Below are positions 7,984-16,841 of a DNA stretch of 64,000 bases, piece by piece; position 1 is the stretch's first letter; the number at the start of each line of letters is the position of its first letter. The stretch is from Bdellovibrio sp. GTDB lineage: Bacteria > Bdellovibrionota > Bacteriovoracia > Bacteriovoracales > Bacteriovoracaceae. Where the stretch lies: NCBI GenBank assembly GCA_016187935.1, contig JACPIU010000015.1, positions 1 to 64,000 on the forward strand, in the 5' to 3' direction. A program made the translations under genes and the position numbers. The notes beneath the pieces were generated by a model. The model was not told the origin of the DNA, searched no databases, and saw only the letters and a program-made list of their open reading frames with translations.

Positions 7984-10653
7984 TTGGCACCTAAAGCGGA
8001 AAAGGAAGCATGCGGCCAGCGATCTTTGGCCAATAGTTGTGAAACTGGATTCTCCTGTATTTCACCCACGATGGCCGCTGCCGCAAGCTTGTCGGGGGTT
8101 TGCCAACGGTTAGATGGGCTATCACTCGAACAAATGGTCACTTCTGGTATTGTTGCTAAACCCGCAACGTCGAATCCGCTGAAAAAATGCAAATACTTGC
8201 CTGGTAATTATTATCATTCCAATGGGAAAGATGATGATGACTGCTGTGGAATCACCAGACAAATTTCCAATCCCAATCTTCCCAATAAATTTTTGGTTGA
8301 TATCAAATATTGCGATTGGGTTCCGGAAGGCAGTTCCAAGAAAGTCACCAGTCCTTCGTTTTGTGGTAAAACACAAAGTGGTAGTTCGCTTGCATGGAAA
8401 GGTGTCATGACTGTCGGGGCACCTGCGGAGGAACCGGTCTACGGAACTTGTGAGGCACCGACTCCTTATGATGGCCATGTTGTTTTAGACCCAGGGCCAG
8501 AGTTCACTTTCGACCAAGCTCAATGTATGCCCGTTTTTAAACCTGAAGATTTAGAGTCACGAGTGGGGTTAATGAGTGACTGGCAGGGAGTTGGGGATAT
8601 GCGGTATTGGTTTACTTCACTCCCCAGCGAGAATTTTTATCGCGTTGGTGATGAAGCTTTTATACTGGCCTATATCTGGCTTTTTAAAAACACTGATCTT
8701 GATAGTTTGACTGGAACAAATTTCAAGGCAAGAGACTTAGCAAAAAAACTTTATGATATGTTCGTATTACACTACTCAAAAGGAGTTCAAGATGGCATGG
8801 ACTTAATGCGGCAATTGGAAAACATCAAAAATTGCATCTCTATTCAGGGCCCCTTGGCCCTCCAGCTTCGCTATCAGATAAGTCTTATTATGGAGCAGGC
8901 CCTTCTTGGCACGATTCGGGCCTATCAATGTGGTGGGGTGGAAAATTTAGACCCTCACACCTTGAATTGTACAGGCCCAGAGAACGCCTTTTTTGCCAAG
9001 GATTTCGGCAATATCACGTCTTCTGCCGAGGAAGAATTTGTTCGCTGTTCCGACCCTTTTATTAATGGTTGTGAAAAAGAATACTACTTGTATGACTGGG
9101 ATGATAATCAAAGAAACGATTTTATTATTAATACCGTTAAGAGGGCCACAGGGGAAGATCTATGGCTCTATAAGGCCTCGCTGTTTTTCGATGATATGGC
9201 AATGGATACGCTCATCGACCCCCCCGTGAACAAGCAATGGGTTCCGCTTAAATTTAAGGATGATTTTAAAAATCTGATTAACGAGTTGAATGCCAAAAAT
9301 CCCACCATTCAGATCGTTATGCCGATGTCGGGCGGGCGAGAACCAAATTTTCATTGGCAGGTGATTTTACAACCGGAAAAATTAACTGAAGCTTTTCCCC
9401 AGAAACCACCTTATGAAGGAATGTCATTTCTCCATTATCACGAGAAAATGCCATATATAACCGAAGCGGGTAAAGTGTATCAGAACACACTGAGGGCCAA
9501 TCCGGGGGCCGATGAAACGCAATTTTGGAATGGTCCCCTTACTCTAGCTTCTGAAGCAGTTCGAATTATGGAGCAATATAGTTGTTCAGATGAACCCATG
9601 CCACTCAACATCCGTGGTGCGGCCCTTCAGGCCCATTTAAGACAACTGCATTATGTCTTTCATAAAGATGTTGTATCCCAGCGGTTGGCCAGATTAATAC
9701 AATATTATGTTAAAAAGTTAGAATCGATCCAAATGGAAAAAGAATGTTTGGTAGAAATGATCAAAGCAATTTCAAAAGTGGCAGGCATTGACACCTCTGC
9801 ACCCGATTATGATCCGGCGGTGATTACACTTGATAACTCCCGACATAGTTGTCCTGGTTCGGATAGCGGGGGAGAAGGCGGTGACAAACAAAAGAATGGA
9901 AAGAATTTGTTTGGAGGGAAATCTCTGGCCTTGGCAGAACAGGTAGGGACACCTGTCGCTGGTGGTAGCGTTGTTCCAAATAACAACGGCGTGGAAGTCA
10001 GTGTCCTTGACCCCAATTTGGAAAGTCCGACACTTTCTGAGTCCACTTTGTTAGGCACTCATAAAACGCAATCTTTAAATTTGGCATCCCTGGTAAAATC
10101 AAAAGCGACAATGAATACAAATGGACGTGATGGTGCTATGGCCGCAGTGAAGATGGCCATGAAAAAACAAAAAGAGGCATCGCTTTTAAAATTGAAAAAG
10201 TCATCAGAGAGTGGATTCAGCGACCCCGAAATGATTAATGATGAAAGATTAAACAGAATTGCTATGCATGTTTTCAAAAAAAGTTCTTTGACCAACACGG
10301 CACCGATGAGTAATTCCAGCCAACTGAATTCACCTACTGCACCCGAGATCACAGAAGCAACCGCGGCCGATGTAAATGTTGCCACCGTAAGCAAGGCGGT
10401 TGAAAAGAAATTTGGAGTCATGCCGGAAGAGCGAATTAAGATTGGCCAGAATACAAAGAATGCAGGGAAGCCTGGTCCGACCAAATCATCTGAAACTTCT
10501 TACACAGGTCTTTCATCCGAACATGAGCAAGAGATTTTGAACAATATTGCTAAGGAAGATTTGAGCGAAGATGAAAATGATACTCTCTGGGCGAAAGTCA
10601 CTAAGGCCTATATCAAAAGCTATAAAAAATTATTTTCGTCTAAAAGCCAATAA
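7984..10653 (+). CDS. Main part of a large secreted protein of unknown function, 5' part cut off by TAG
   Basis: 889 codons when counted from the first usable start after the stop, a TTG at 7984. It lacks its own signal peptide, which is encoded by 7804-7947 in the same frame. Features: Cys pairs in the first 130 residues (ACGQRSLANSCETGFSC, DDDDCCG), a long non-repetitive middle with several cysteines, and a C-terminal 280 residues rich in Ser, Thr, Lys and Asn that look unstructured, with a Gly-rich piece (GSDSGGEGGDKQKNG). No known domain recognised. It ends 11 bases before a convergent regulator gene. Function unknown; the intact product would be exported. Confidence 0.8.
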   Translation: MAPKAEKEACGQRSLANSCETGFSCISPTMAAAASLSGVCQRLDGLSLEQMVTSGIVAKPATSNPLKKCKYLPGNYYHSNGKDDDDCCGITRQISNPNLPNKFLVDIKYCDWVPEGSSKKVTSPSFCGKTQSGSSLAWKGVMTVGAPAEEPVYGTCEAPTPYDGHVVLDPGPEFTFDQAQCMPVFKPEDLESRVGLMSDWQGVGDMRYWFTSLPSENFYRVGDEAFILAYIWLFKNTDLDSLTGTNFKARDLAKKLYDMFVLHYSKGVQDGMDLMRQLENIKNCISIQGPLALQLRYQISLIMEQALLGTIRAYQCGGVENLDPHTLNCTGPENAFFAKDFGNITSSAEEEFVRCSDPFINGCEKEYYLYDWDDNQRNDFIINTVKRATGEDLWLYKASLFFDDMAMDTLIDPPVNKQWVPLKFKDDFKNLINELNAKNPTIQIVMPMSGGREPNFHWQVILQPEKLTEAFPQKPPYEGMSFLHYHEKMPYITEAGKVYQNTLRANPGADETQFWNGPLTLASEAVRIMEQYSCSDEPMPLNIRGAALQAHLRQLHYVFHKDVVSQRLARLIQYYVKKLESIQMEKECLVEMIKAISKVAGIDTSAPDYDPAVITLDNSRHSCPGSDSGGEGGDKQKNGKNLFGGKSLALAEQVGTPVAGGSVVPNNNGVEVSVLDPNLESPTLSESTLLGTHKTQSLNLASLVKSKATMNTNGRDGAMAAVKMAMKKQKEASLLKLKKSSESGFSDPEMINDERLNRIAMHVFKKSSLTNTAPMSNSSQLNSPTAPEITEATAADVNVATVSKAVEKKFGVMPEERIKIGQNTKNAGKPGPTKSSETSYTGLSSEHEQEILNNIAKEDLSEDENDTLWAKVTKAYIKSYKKLFSSKSQ

Positions 10654-10664
10654 AATAGGGAAGC

Positions 10665-11402
10665 TCATTCCCCATCTTTGCCAGGATCAAAGAGATATCC
10701 CCGCATCCGAATGCTGATAAAATGTTTGGGCCTTTTGGGATTTTCTTCAAAATATTTTCGTAATCGCACAATAAAGCTATCTACCGTTCTGGTTTCCAAC
10801 CCTTTCTCGTATCCCCATGCCAATGAGAGCAGTTGATCGCGGGAGAGAATTTCTTTGTTATGTTTGATAAACACCACAAGAAGCTTGCGCTCCTGCTCGG
10901 TTAAAAAAATTTCTCCCGCCGGACCGTGGCCTTCGCCTGTTTTGAGATCGGCCCAGGACTTTCCAAAGGAGAACACGCCCAATTCCTCACCCTCAATTTC
11001 ATCTCCTGTTATGTTCCAACTGGAGCGTAAGAGAAGTCGATCGGTTCGTAAGAGGAGCTCATCGAGGTTAAAGGGTTTGGTCAAATAATCATCCACACCC
11101 AGTTCCAGAGATCGAACTTTATCAATGCCGGCGTCCTTAGCGGATAAGATTAAAATAGGTACTCGGGCATTATATTTTCTCACCTCTGCAACAACCTTGA
11201 ACCCATCAATCTTGGGTAACATCAGATCAATGATGAGTAGATCAAATTTTTGCTTTTTAAATTCGGTGATCGCCACTTCTCCGTCCTCTGCCACAAAAAC
11301 CAAGTGGCCATGAAGGGTAAGGTTGAGTTTGAGACCTTGGGCCAGATGTTTTTCATCTTCCACCACCATGAGATAGGCCTGTTTTTTTATATTCGCATTC
11401 AT
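10665..11402 (-). CDS. OmpR/PhoB-family response regulator
   Basis: 245 aa. A receiver domain with VVEDEKHLAQGL (acidic pocket), phospho-acceptor Asp in LLIIDLMLPKIDGF, Thr/Ser switch in ILILSAKDAG and the conserved Lys in DDYLTKPFNLDELL. A winged-helix DNA-binding domain follows (FLTEQERKLLVVFIKHNKE, then RTVDSFIVRLRKYFEENPK and IRMRGYLF). Its start overlaps the stop of the upstream histidine kinase by four bases (ATGA), so the two form a cognate pair. The target genes cannot be told. Confidence 0.95.
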   Translation of the reverse strand: MNANIKKQAYLMVVEDEKHLAQGLKLNLTLHGHLVFVAEDGEVAITEFKKQKFDLLIIDLMLPKIDGFKVVAEVRKYNARVPILILSAKDAGIDKVRSLELGVDDYLTKPFNLDELLLRTDRLLLRSSWNITGDEIEGEELGVFSFGKSWADLKTGEGHGPAGEIFLTEQERKLLVVFIKHNKEILSRDQLLSLAWGYEKGLETRTVDSFIVRLRKYFEENPKRPKHFISIRMRGYLFDPGKDGE

Positions 11403-12349
11403 GATATCCGCGCTTTTCCCGGTAAAGTTATTGTAAAAATACTGCCACCTTTGGGAGAGTCATCGATAATGACAGACCCGCGATGAAGTTTAATAATTTG
11501 ATGCACTAAAAATAAACCAAGACCGTTACCTTTTGGGGCACTGCCAATTTGATAAAATTTTCGAAAGATTTTTTTGCGCTCTTTTTTGGGAATGCCTAGG
11601 CCGTTGTCTTCAATCGTGAGAAGGATATCACTTTTATGATTCAGTTCATACTTGATATTGACTAATGGTGTGTTGGAGTGATTGTGAGTGAGGCCATTTA
11701 AAATCAAATTCATCAGCATTATTTCAAAGGCCCCCGCCATAATGGGATAGTTATACTGGTTTTTATCGGAAACAGGTTGCAATTGTACTTTGGAAGAAGG
11801 AAAGATATGGGCGTTATTTTTTAGAACCGTTTGGGCAAAATCATAAAGATTGAGCACCTGTAATTCATCCAAATGACGTCGATCTTCGATTTTGGCCAAA
11901 TTTAAGATACGACCGATATTGCCTGAGAGACGTTCTACGTCGGTGAGCATGTAATCGATATATTGAAGCTGGTCATCGCGGGTCAGTTGATGCTTTTTGA
12001 AGGTATCCAGATACAATTTCAGACTGGCCACAGGAGTTTTTAATTCATGGGTAAAACCATTGATGAAATTTTGTTGTTGTCGGTACAGCCCGATGACTTT
12101 TTGGTAATAAATAAAGATGAGCATCATCCCGAAGAGAATGATCCCGACTAAGATAGAAAGAGTTAAAATAACTGCCCAGGTCTGCCCGGTAATCAAATTA
12201 GAAGAGTCGAGACTATATTTATCAGCGAAGGCCTTGAAGGTGTCGGTGGCCTTGAGGTACCAGTGAATATACAAAAAAAGCGAAAGCCCAAGTGCAACAA
12301 TGGACAAAATAAAAATAGTAATAGGATGGAACAGGTGTTTTAAACGCAA
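11399..12349 (-). CDS. Membrane sensor histidine kinase
   Basis: 316 aa with two membrane helices (about 10-28 and 58-82) around a short 30-residue extracytoplasmic loop, too small for a typical ligand domain. HisKA H-box NGFTHELKTPVASLKLYL (His about 99), N-box LMNLILNGLTHNHSN, G1 IEDNGLGIPKKERKK, G2 GNGLGLFLVHQI. The start is TTG at 12349 with GAGGG eight bases upstream. With so small a loop it probably senses within the membrane or through a partner. Partner is the OmpR-type regulator just downstream. Confidence 0.93.
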   Translation of the reverse strand: MRLKHLFHPITIFILSIVALGLSLFLYIHWYLKATDTFKAFADKYSLDSSNLITGQTWAVILTLSILVGIILFGMMLIFIYYQKVIGLYRQQQNFINGFTHELKTPVASLKLYLDTFKKHQLTRDDQLQYIDYMLTDVERLSGNIGRILNLAKIEDRRHLDELQVLNLYDFAQTVLKNNAHIFPSSKVQLQPVSDKNQYNYPIMAGAFEIMLMNLILNGLTHNHSNTPLVNIKYELNHKSDILLTIEDNGLGIPKKERKKIFRKFYQIGSAPKGNGLGLFLVHQIIKLHRGSVIIDDSPKGGSIFTITLPGKARIS

Positions 12350-12417
12350 GTAGATACCCTCGAATCGCGCGGTACCTTACTACTACCGAAAAATTATGAA
12401 CTTGACCACCTTCTCTT

Positions 12418-14094
12418 TTACAGCGAGTCGTAACTGGCGCTCGGACTTAAGTACTCCAGTTCTGCCGACGGCCTGGGCCGTTGTTTCCTACCTTGATAAG
12501 AGAAAATTCGGGTAAAGGGATGTTCATGCAGATTCAACTTGCGGTTTATCCATGTAAAAGCAGCTGCTGCCAGCATGACAGGGACGCCCATAAGGTAGCG
12601 TTTTTCCCATAAATTGCTCATGCCTAAAATTTTAATAAAAAGCTTGCTATAGCTTAGGCGCAATTTCCAACTGATATTAGGGCCTAAAATACCACAAGGA
12701 AGAATGGCCAAAAAGGTCATAAGTTTTTGTCTAAAACACTCGGATTTTTTACGCAGGAGTGAGTTAGGATGATTGTGATATTTAAGATAACCATTAAGTT
12801 TGATTTGAGCGATTCTAAAAATGGATGGGCCGAGTATCTCAAAATCACGTTGATAAAAATCACGTTGCAGTTGTTCGATTTCATTTCTTCGCATAAAGGG
12901 ATGTTTCATCATGGCATAGAATCCCGTACATTGTTTGTAGAATTGACGGCGATCTTGTATTAAATCACCATGCATCAATTCTTCTTTCATGACTTTTTCA
13001 TAGAACGGGGTTCCAGGGATCGGACCGTAGATGAGAAATTGGGAAAGGCTGGGATTGGTTCTCATCAGAGCATCAAATTCCGCTCGGGCCACTTCATCAC
13101 TTTGATAGGGGATGCCTACAATCATGGAAGTGAGAACGGTAATGCCGTGGGCCTGAAGATTTTTAATAAATTCGTCGATGTTGACCCCGCGATGTTTTTC
13201 ATAGCCGGCGGCCTTGCCTTCATACCCTACCCATACGCCATCAATGCCCATTTCGAGTAGTTCATCGCATGTGTACTGCTTCAGCGCTTTGACCGAAGCA
13301 AAACAAAAAGTGGAAAAAGAGACCTGATTTTTTCGGCAGAGATCTAAAAAATCTTGGGCGCGGGTTTTGGAAAGTAAAAAGTCCTCATCCAAAATAGTGT
13401 GGTCACAATCAGGGTACTTCTTTCGTTGATTATTCATCAATTCAAAAATACTTTTCCCGGTAGGTAGCAGTCGAATATGTTGGTTTTTAAAAAAATGTGA
13501 GGTACAGCAAAAATCACAGGCATTAGGGCAGCCGAGTCCGGCAAACACCATTCCGGTGACAGATACAGGTATGCCGAAGATGCGCATGCGGCTAAAAATA
13601 TCGGGATGGACGTATTGATCTTGAGCTAAAGTTGGTTGGCCCAAATATTTTCGCATGAAAGTCACGCCTTCTTCGCGACAGATGCTATCACAATAAGGGA
13701 GTAATTCCTCATCACTCATGACGGTGCCATAACCACCTAGAATAATTTTAGTTTTTGGTGCCACCGCTCGGATCATTTGGCACATAGCTATGGCGTGATG
13801 GGAAGTAGAGAGGACAAAAGCGATGGCCACTACATCATAATTCTTTTGCAATTCACGACGAAGACGTGCTTTGGAAGGGTAGTGGAGAACTTTTGAAGGC
13901 GAGTCAATATTTTCGGCGATATAATCGAGGGAAAATTGTTTGTGAACGACACGTGGTGAGTAAATCCCTTGGGCGCGAGTCACTTGTCCGTGTAAGAGTT
14001 CATAGCCCACGGATTCTCCATCCCCGACACTTGGGCCGATAGGACGCCACACTGAAGTAAAGAGGATTTTTTTTGCTGCTTGTTGATAGGCCAT
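12418..14094 (-). CDS. B12-binding-type radical SAM protein
   Basis: 558 aa. The N-terminal 180 residues resemble a cobalamin-binding Rossmann domain (YDVVAIAFVLSTSHHAIAM, TKIILGGYGTV). The radical SAM cysteines are at about 189, 193 and 196 (CPNACDFC), followed by an Elp3-like barrel (TILDEDFLLSK, GMSIMIVGIPYQ-like TSMIVGIPYQ). A C-terminal extension of about 150 residues contains a hydrophobic stretch (GVPVMLAAAAFTW). AGGAGAG precedes the ATG. Single gene, divergent from dedA. The reaction is unknown; many relatives methylate or rearrange lipids and cofactors. Confidence 0.85.
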   Translation of the reverse strand: MAYQQAAKKILFTSVWRPIGPSVGDGESVGYELLHGQVTRAQGIYSPRVVHKQFSLDYIAENIDSPSKVLHYPSKARLRRELQKNYDVVAIAFVLSTSHHAIAMCQMIRAVAPKTKIILGGYGTVMSDEELLPYCDSICREEGVTFMRKYLGQPTLAQDQYVHPDIFSRMRIFGIPVSVTGMVFAGLGCPNACDFCCTSHFFKNQHIRLLPTGKSIFELMNNQRKKYPDCDHTILDEDFLLSKTRAQDFLDLCRKNQVSFSTFCFASVKALKQYTCDELLEMGIDGVWVGYEGKAAGYEKHRGVNIDEFIKNLQAHGITVLTSMIVGIPYQSDEVARAEFDALMRTNPSLSQFLIYGPIPGTPFYEKVMKEELMHGDLIQDRRQFYKQCTGFYAMMKHPFMRRNEIEQLQRDFYQRDFEILGPSIFRIAQIKLNGYLKYHNHPNSLLRKKSECFRQKLMTFLAILPCGILGPNISWKLRLSYSKLFIKILGMSNLWEKRYLMGVPVMLAAAAFTWINRKLNLHEHPFTRIFSYQGRKQRPRPSAELEYLSPSASYDSL

Positions 14095-14237
14095 AATTTC
14101 TCTCCTAAACCAATCTGAATTGGCTTTAGGATAGGCCTGAAAATAATTTACAGAAGTCTTTTACCAATCGTTTTACAATTCTTTCACACGGAGCGACAGG
14201 AAATTATATGATATTCAAGCATTCGGGCATTAAATTC

Positions 14238-14266
14238 TTTTCTGTAAGATCGAAATCCCTTATGCT
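14238..14266 (+). promoter_or_regulatory. Promoter close to the dedA start codon
   Basis: TTTTCT (14238-14243), 17-base spacer, TATGCT (14261-14266), then GGAGGTCT and the ATG at 14275. The predicted transcript start would fall within or after the GGAGG, leaving almost no leader. The -35 box is weak. Confidence 0.35.
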
Positions 14267-14274
14267 GGAGGTCT

Positions 14275-14853
14275 ATGTTTGATGATTTAAATGAGCTTCT
14301 CAAAACCTGGGGATACTTGGCCCTTTTTATCGGAACTTTTCTTGAGGGTGAAACCATATTAATTGTCGCTGGCGTTTTGGCCTCAAGAGGCACGCTCAAC
14401 CTGCATTATGCCATTCTGTCCGCATTCTGCGGCAGTATGTTTGGCGATCAGTGTGTTTTTCTCTTAGCGCGTTACAAAAGTTCTTGGGTGCTCAAAAAAT
14501 TTAGTAAGTGGGACGACAAAATCTCAAGGGCCTTACGGCTCTTAGAAAGAAATTCCATTTGGTTATTGATGTGCTTTCGTTTTTTTTATGGCCTTCGAAA
14601 TGTGATTTCCATTGCCGCAGGTTTGAGTCAGGTTCCCAAGGGAAAGTTTGCCTTTTTAAATGGCATTGGTGCTTTCGTCTGGGCGATGTCCTTTGGCTAT
14701 GGTGGTTTTTATGTGGGAAAAAAGTTTGAGAAATATCTTGATGAGGCCAAATCTTATGAAATTAAAATTCTAATCGGGATTGGAATCGTTGTCGTGATCT
14801 ATTGGCTATATAAGAAACTGCGCAAGAAGAAGCCTACTGACATTCCAGCTTGA
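14275..14853 (+). CDS. DedA-family membrane protein
   Basis: 192 aa. Typical DedA/SNARE-associated layout: YLALFIGTFLEGETILIVAGVLA near the N-terminus with the conserved acidic residue in the re-entrant loop, the internal FRFFYGLRNVISIAAGLSQVP motif (conserved Arg and Gly), and two closing membrane helices (GAFVWAMSFGYGGFYVG and ILIGIGIVVVIYWLY). Members of this family help move undecaprenyl phosphate or phosphatidylethanolamine across the membrane. GGAGG four bases before the ATG. Its last 20 bases overlap the convergent gene. Confidence 0.92.
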   Translation: MFDDLNELLKTWGYLALFIGTFLEGETILIVAGVLASRGTLNLHYAILSAFCGSMFGDQCVFLLARYKSSWVLKKFSKWDDKISRALRLLERNSIWLLMCFRFFYGLRNVISIAAGLSQVPKGKFAFLNGIGAFVWAMSFGYGGFYVGKKFEKYLDEAKSYEIKILIGIGIVVVIYWLYKKLRKKKPTDIPA

Positions 14854-16747
14854 TAGGCAGATGGTCGCTGATTAGTTGTTGGAAAAAGTTGTAGTAGGTT
14901 TCATCATTTCTTTGCGAATCGAAAACTCTCTCTTTGAACTTGGCCAAATCACTCGTTCGATTTTTTTCATCAATCAGACGGGCCTCCATTTCACTCATCC
15001 GCAAAGCCATTTTGCTTTCTGCCTCGTTTGAAAGGGAGTATGGCCCTTGCGCCGCCTCTTCTCTCACTAAGTATTTGTCTTTCACTTTTTGGGCGAATTC
15101 TCCGCTCAGGAAATTGATTCGGGCAGAGGCCGGGCACTCGCGCAAGGTCTTATCATTCACGATGAAATGGTCGTAATTGCTGCTCACTCCATGAGTTTCT
15201 TTGCCCTGGGAAAAACGCATCACTGAAAGACTGGTTTCTTCCGTGATGAGGAGATGCATCCCGGAATCTTGAGGCAGTAGTTTGGGCCAGAAGGGATTAT
15301 CGCCTTCCAGATTAAAATCTCCCATGATGATGAGGTCATCAAGTTGCAATTTACTTACTAAATTGAGCATTATTTTAATTTCCACAAAACGGGCGAAATT
15401 GGCCTTGGTAATGCCAGGCCCGAGTTTATGAATATCCTCAACCCCAAAGGTTTGTTGAATCATGTTCTTTCGAACAGCATCCTTTTTGGGCGATTCAAAG
15501 ATGACGTGACTGGCAAGAAAGGTGAAGTTTTCAACTTCACTCATGAAACTGGCGAGAAATGGACGACGGGAAAAAAGATTAGCACTATCATTCCCCATGA
15601 AATCAGCATAGAGATTGGGGTAACAGGCGCTGGAATCTCTTTGAAAGCGCTCGCGACAGTGTGAGTTTGTTCGGGGACGAATTGCACTGGCGCGATAGAA
15701 GTAACCCACCATTTCTTGAGTGTGAGATTCTTCGAGAGCGTCTCCGTGCGGGGAGAGAATCAAAGACCAACTGGCATCTAATTCTTGCAGTTTTAGAAGT
15801 AATTGGAGATATCCCGGAATTCTGTATTCTTTAGTAAGCTGGGAAAAAATTTCATGCTTACGTTGAAGATCAATGGAGAGCTTTGAAAGTTCATCCTGTA
15901 GGGTCGCTAACTTCTGCGCATCCTCGGGGGTAACCGTCACAGAGGTGACACGAAGGGCCTGCCAGCGTGCCAATTCAGTGTTCAGATTTTCTTTGAGGAG
16001 TTTAGTTGATCGCATGTCACGATGGAGCGCCTCTTTATGCTGCAAGTATTGGTGCAAACGTCTTAATCGACGTTGTTTAAAAAATTCCCATCCAAAAAGA
16101 GTCAGGCCTGGTTGCGAATTGATGCGAATGAAAACTTCTATGTCTCGTAAGCGCATAACTTGCTCGGAGTATCGTCGATCGACCCCGGCAAGTTGGCCCT
16201 TTAACGAAGCCAGCGTTTGCTCCACCACCGAAGTGTTAATCTGGTTTGCTTCGGCATCACGAATTTTTTCTTGTAACGCTTGAATTTGTTCTTCGGCATT
16301 TCGCTTAAGAGTTTGAGTTGTTGTGAGGGCAGAATAGTTTTCTTGTATCGTTGACTGGATTTTCAAATTGCTGCTGCGACCATCCGCCAGGACCTCAACC
16401 AATTCTAATCCCGCCATAACATCAAACTGTCCATTGATAAGATCAGCAACTAATGCGAAGTCTTTAAAGAGGGTTTTATCAGTACCGGGATGAAGGAGAT
16501 TAAAATTACCAATGCGTAGCTTACTATTGGATACCATGGCCGATGGATGCGAATAGAAATGTTGATTATCGAGTCCACAGTCCACTTGCATTTTGCCCAG
16601 CAATCCCCAGTTGGCAATTCGCTGACATTCTGTTTGGGATGCGAGAGTTTTGGATAGATCAAGCTCAGGCGATTTTATGGCCCAACTATCAGAAATGATG
16701 AAGGTTATGGCCAGGCACAGAGTGACTTTGAGTGTGATTGTTTGCAT
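14834..16747 (-). CDS. Exported endonuclease/exonuclease/phosphatase-fold protein with coiled-coil insertion
   Basis: 637 aa from ATG 16747, which opens a signal peptide (MQTITLKVTLCLAITFIISD). EEP-fold motifs: LRIGNFNLLHPG (about 75), DVMAGLELVEV (acidic metal ligand), IIMGDFNLEGDNPFW, SNYDHFIVN and the C-terminal SDHLPIKLE. A helical, coiled-coil-like insertion of about 200 residues (about 120-340, rich in Leu, Gln, Glu, Lys) separates the first and later motifs, unlike standard DNase I-like enzymes of 250-300 aa. An upstream GTG at 16795 with a nearby AGGAG is an alternative start. Likely an exported nuclease or phosphodiesterase. Confidence 0.8.
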   Translation of the reverse strand: MQTITLKVTLCLAITFIISDSWAIKSPELDLSKTLASQTECQRIANWGLLGKMQVDCGLDNQHFYSHPSAMVSNSKLRIGNFNLLHPGTDKTLFKDFALVADLINGQFDVMAGLELVEVLADGRSSNLKIQSTIQENYSALTTTQTLKRNAEEQIQALQEKIRDAEANQINTSVVEQTLASLKGQLAGVDRRYSEQVMRLRDIEVFIRINSQPGLTLFGWEFFKQRRLRRLHQYLQHKEALHRDMRSTKLLKENLNTELARWQALRVTSVTVTPEDAQKLATLQDELSKLSIDLQRKHEIFSQLTKEYRIPGYLQLLLKLQELDASWSLILSPHGDALEESHTQEMVGYFYRASAIRPRTNSHCRERFQRDSSACYPNLYADFMGNDSANLFSRRPFLASFMSEVENFTFLASHVIFESPKKDAVRKNMIQQTFGVEDIHKLGPGITKANFARFVEIKIMLNLVSKLQLDDLIIMGDFNLEGDNPFWPKLLPQDSGMHLLITEETSLSVMRFSQGKETHGVSSNYDHFIVNDKTLRECPASARINFLSGEFAQKVKDKYLVREEAAQGPYSLSNEAESKMALRMSEMEARLIDEKNRTSDLAKFKERVFDSQRNDETYYNFFQQLISDHLPIKLECQ

Positions 16748-16841
16748 AATGGCACAATTATACGCTATTACGCAGAGCAATAATACCGAACCCACTGCTC
16801 CTGTGAAAAAAATACAGGCCTTAAAGTGGTAATTGCCTATT

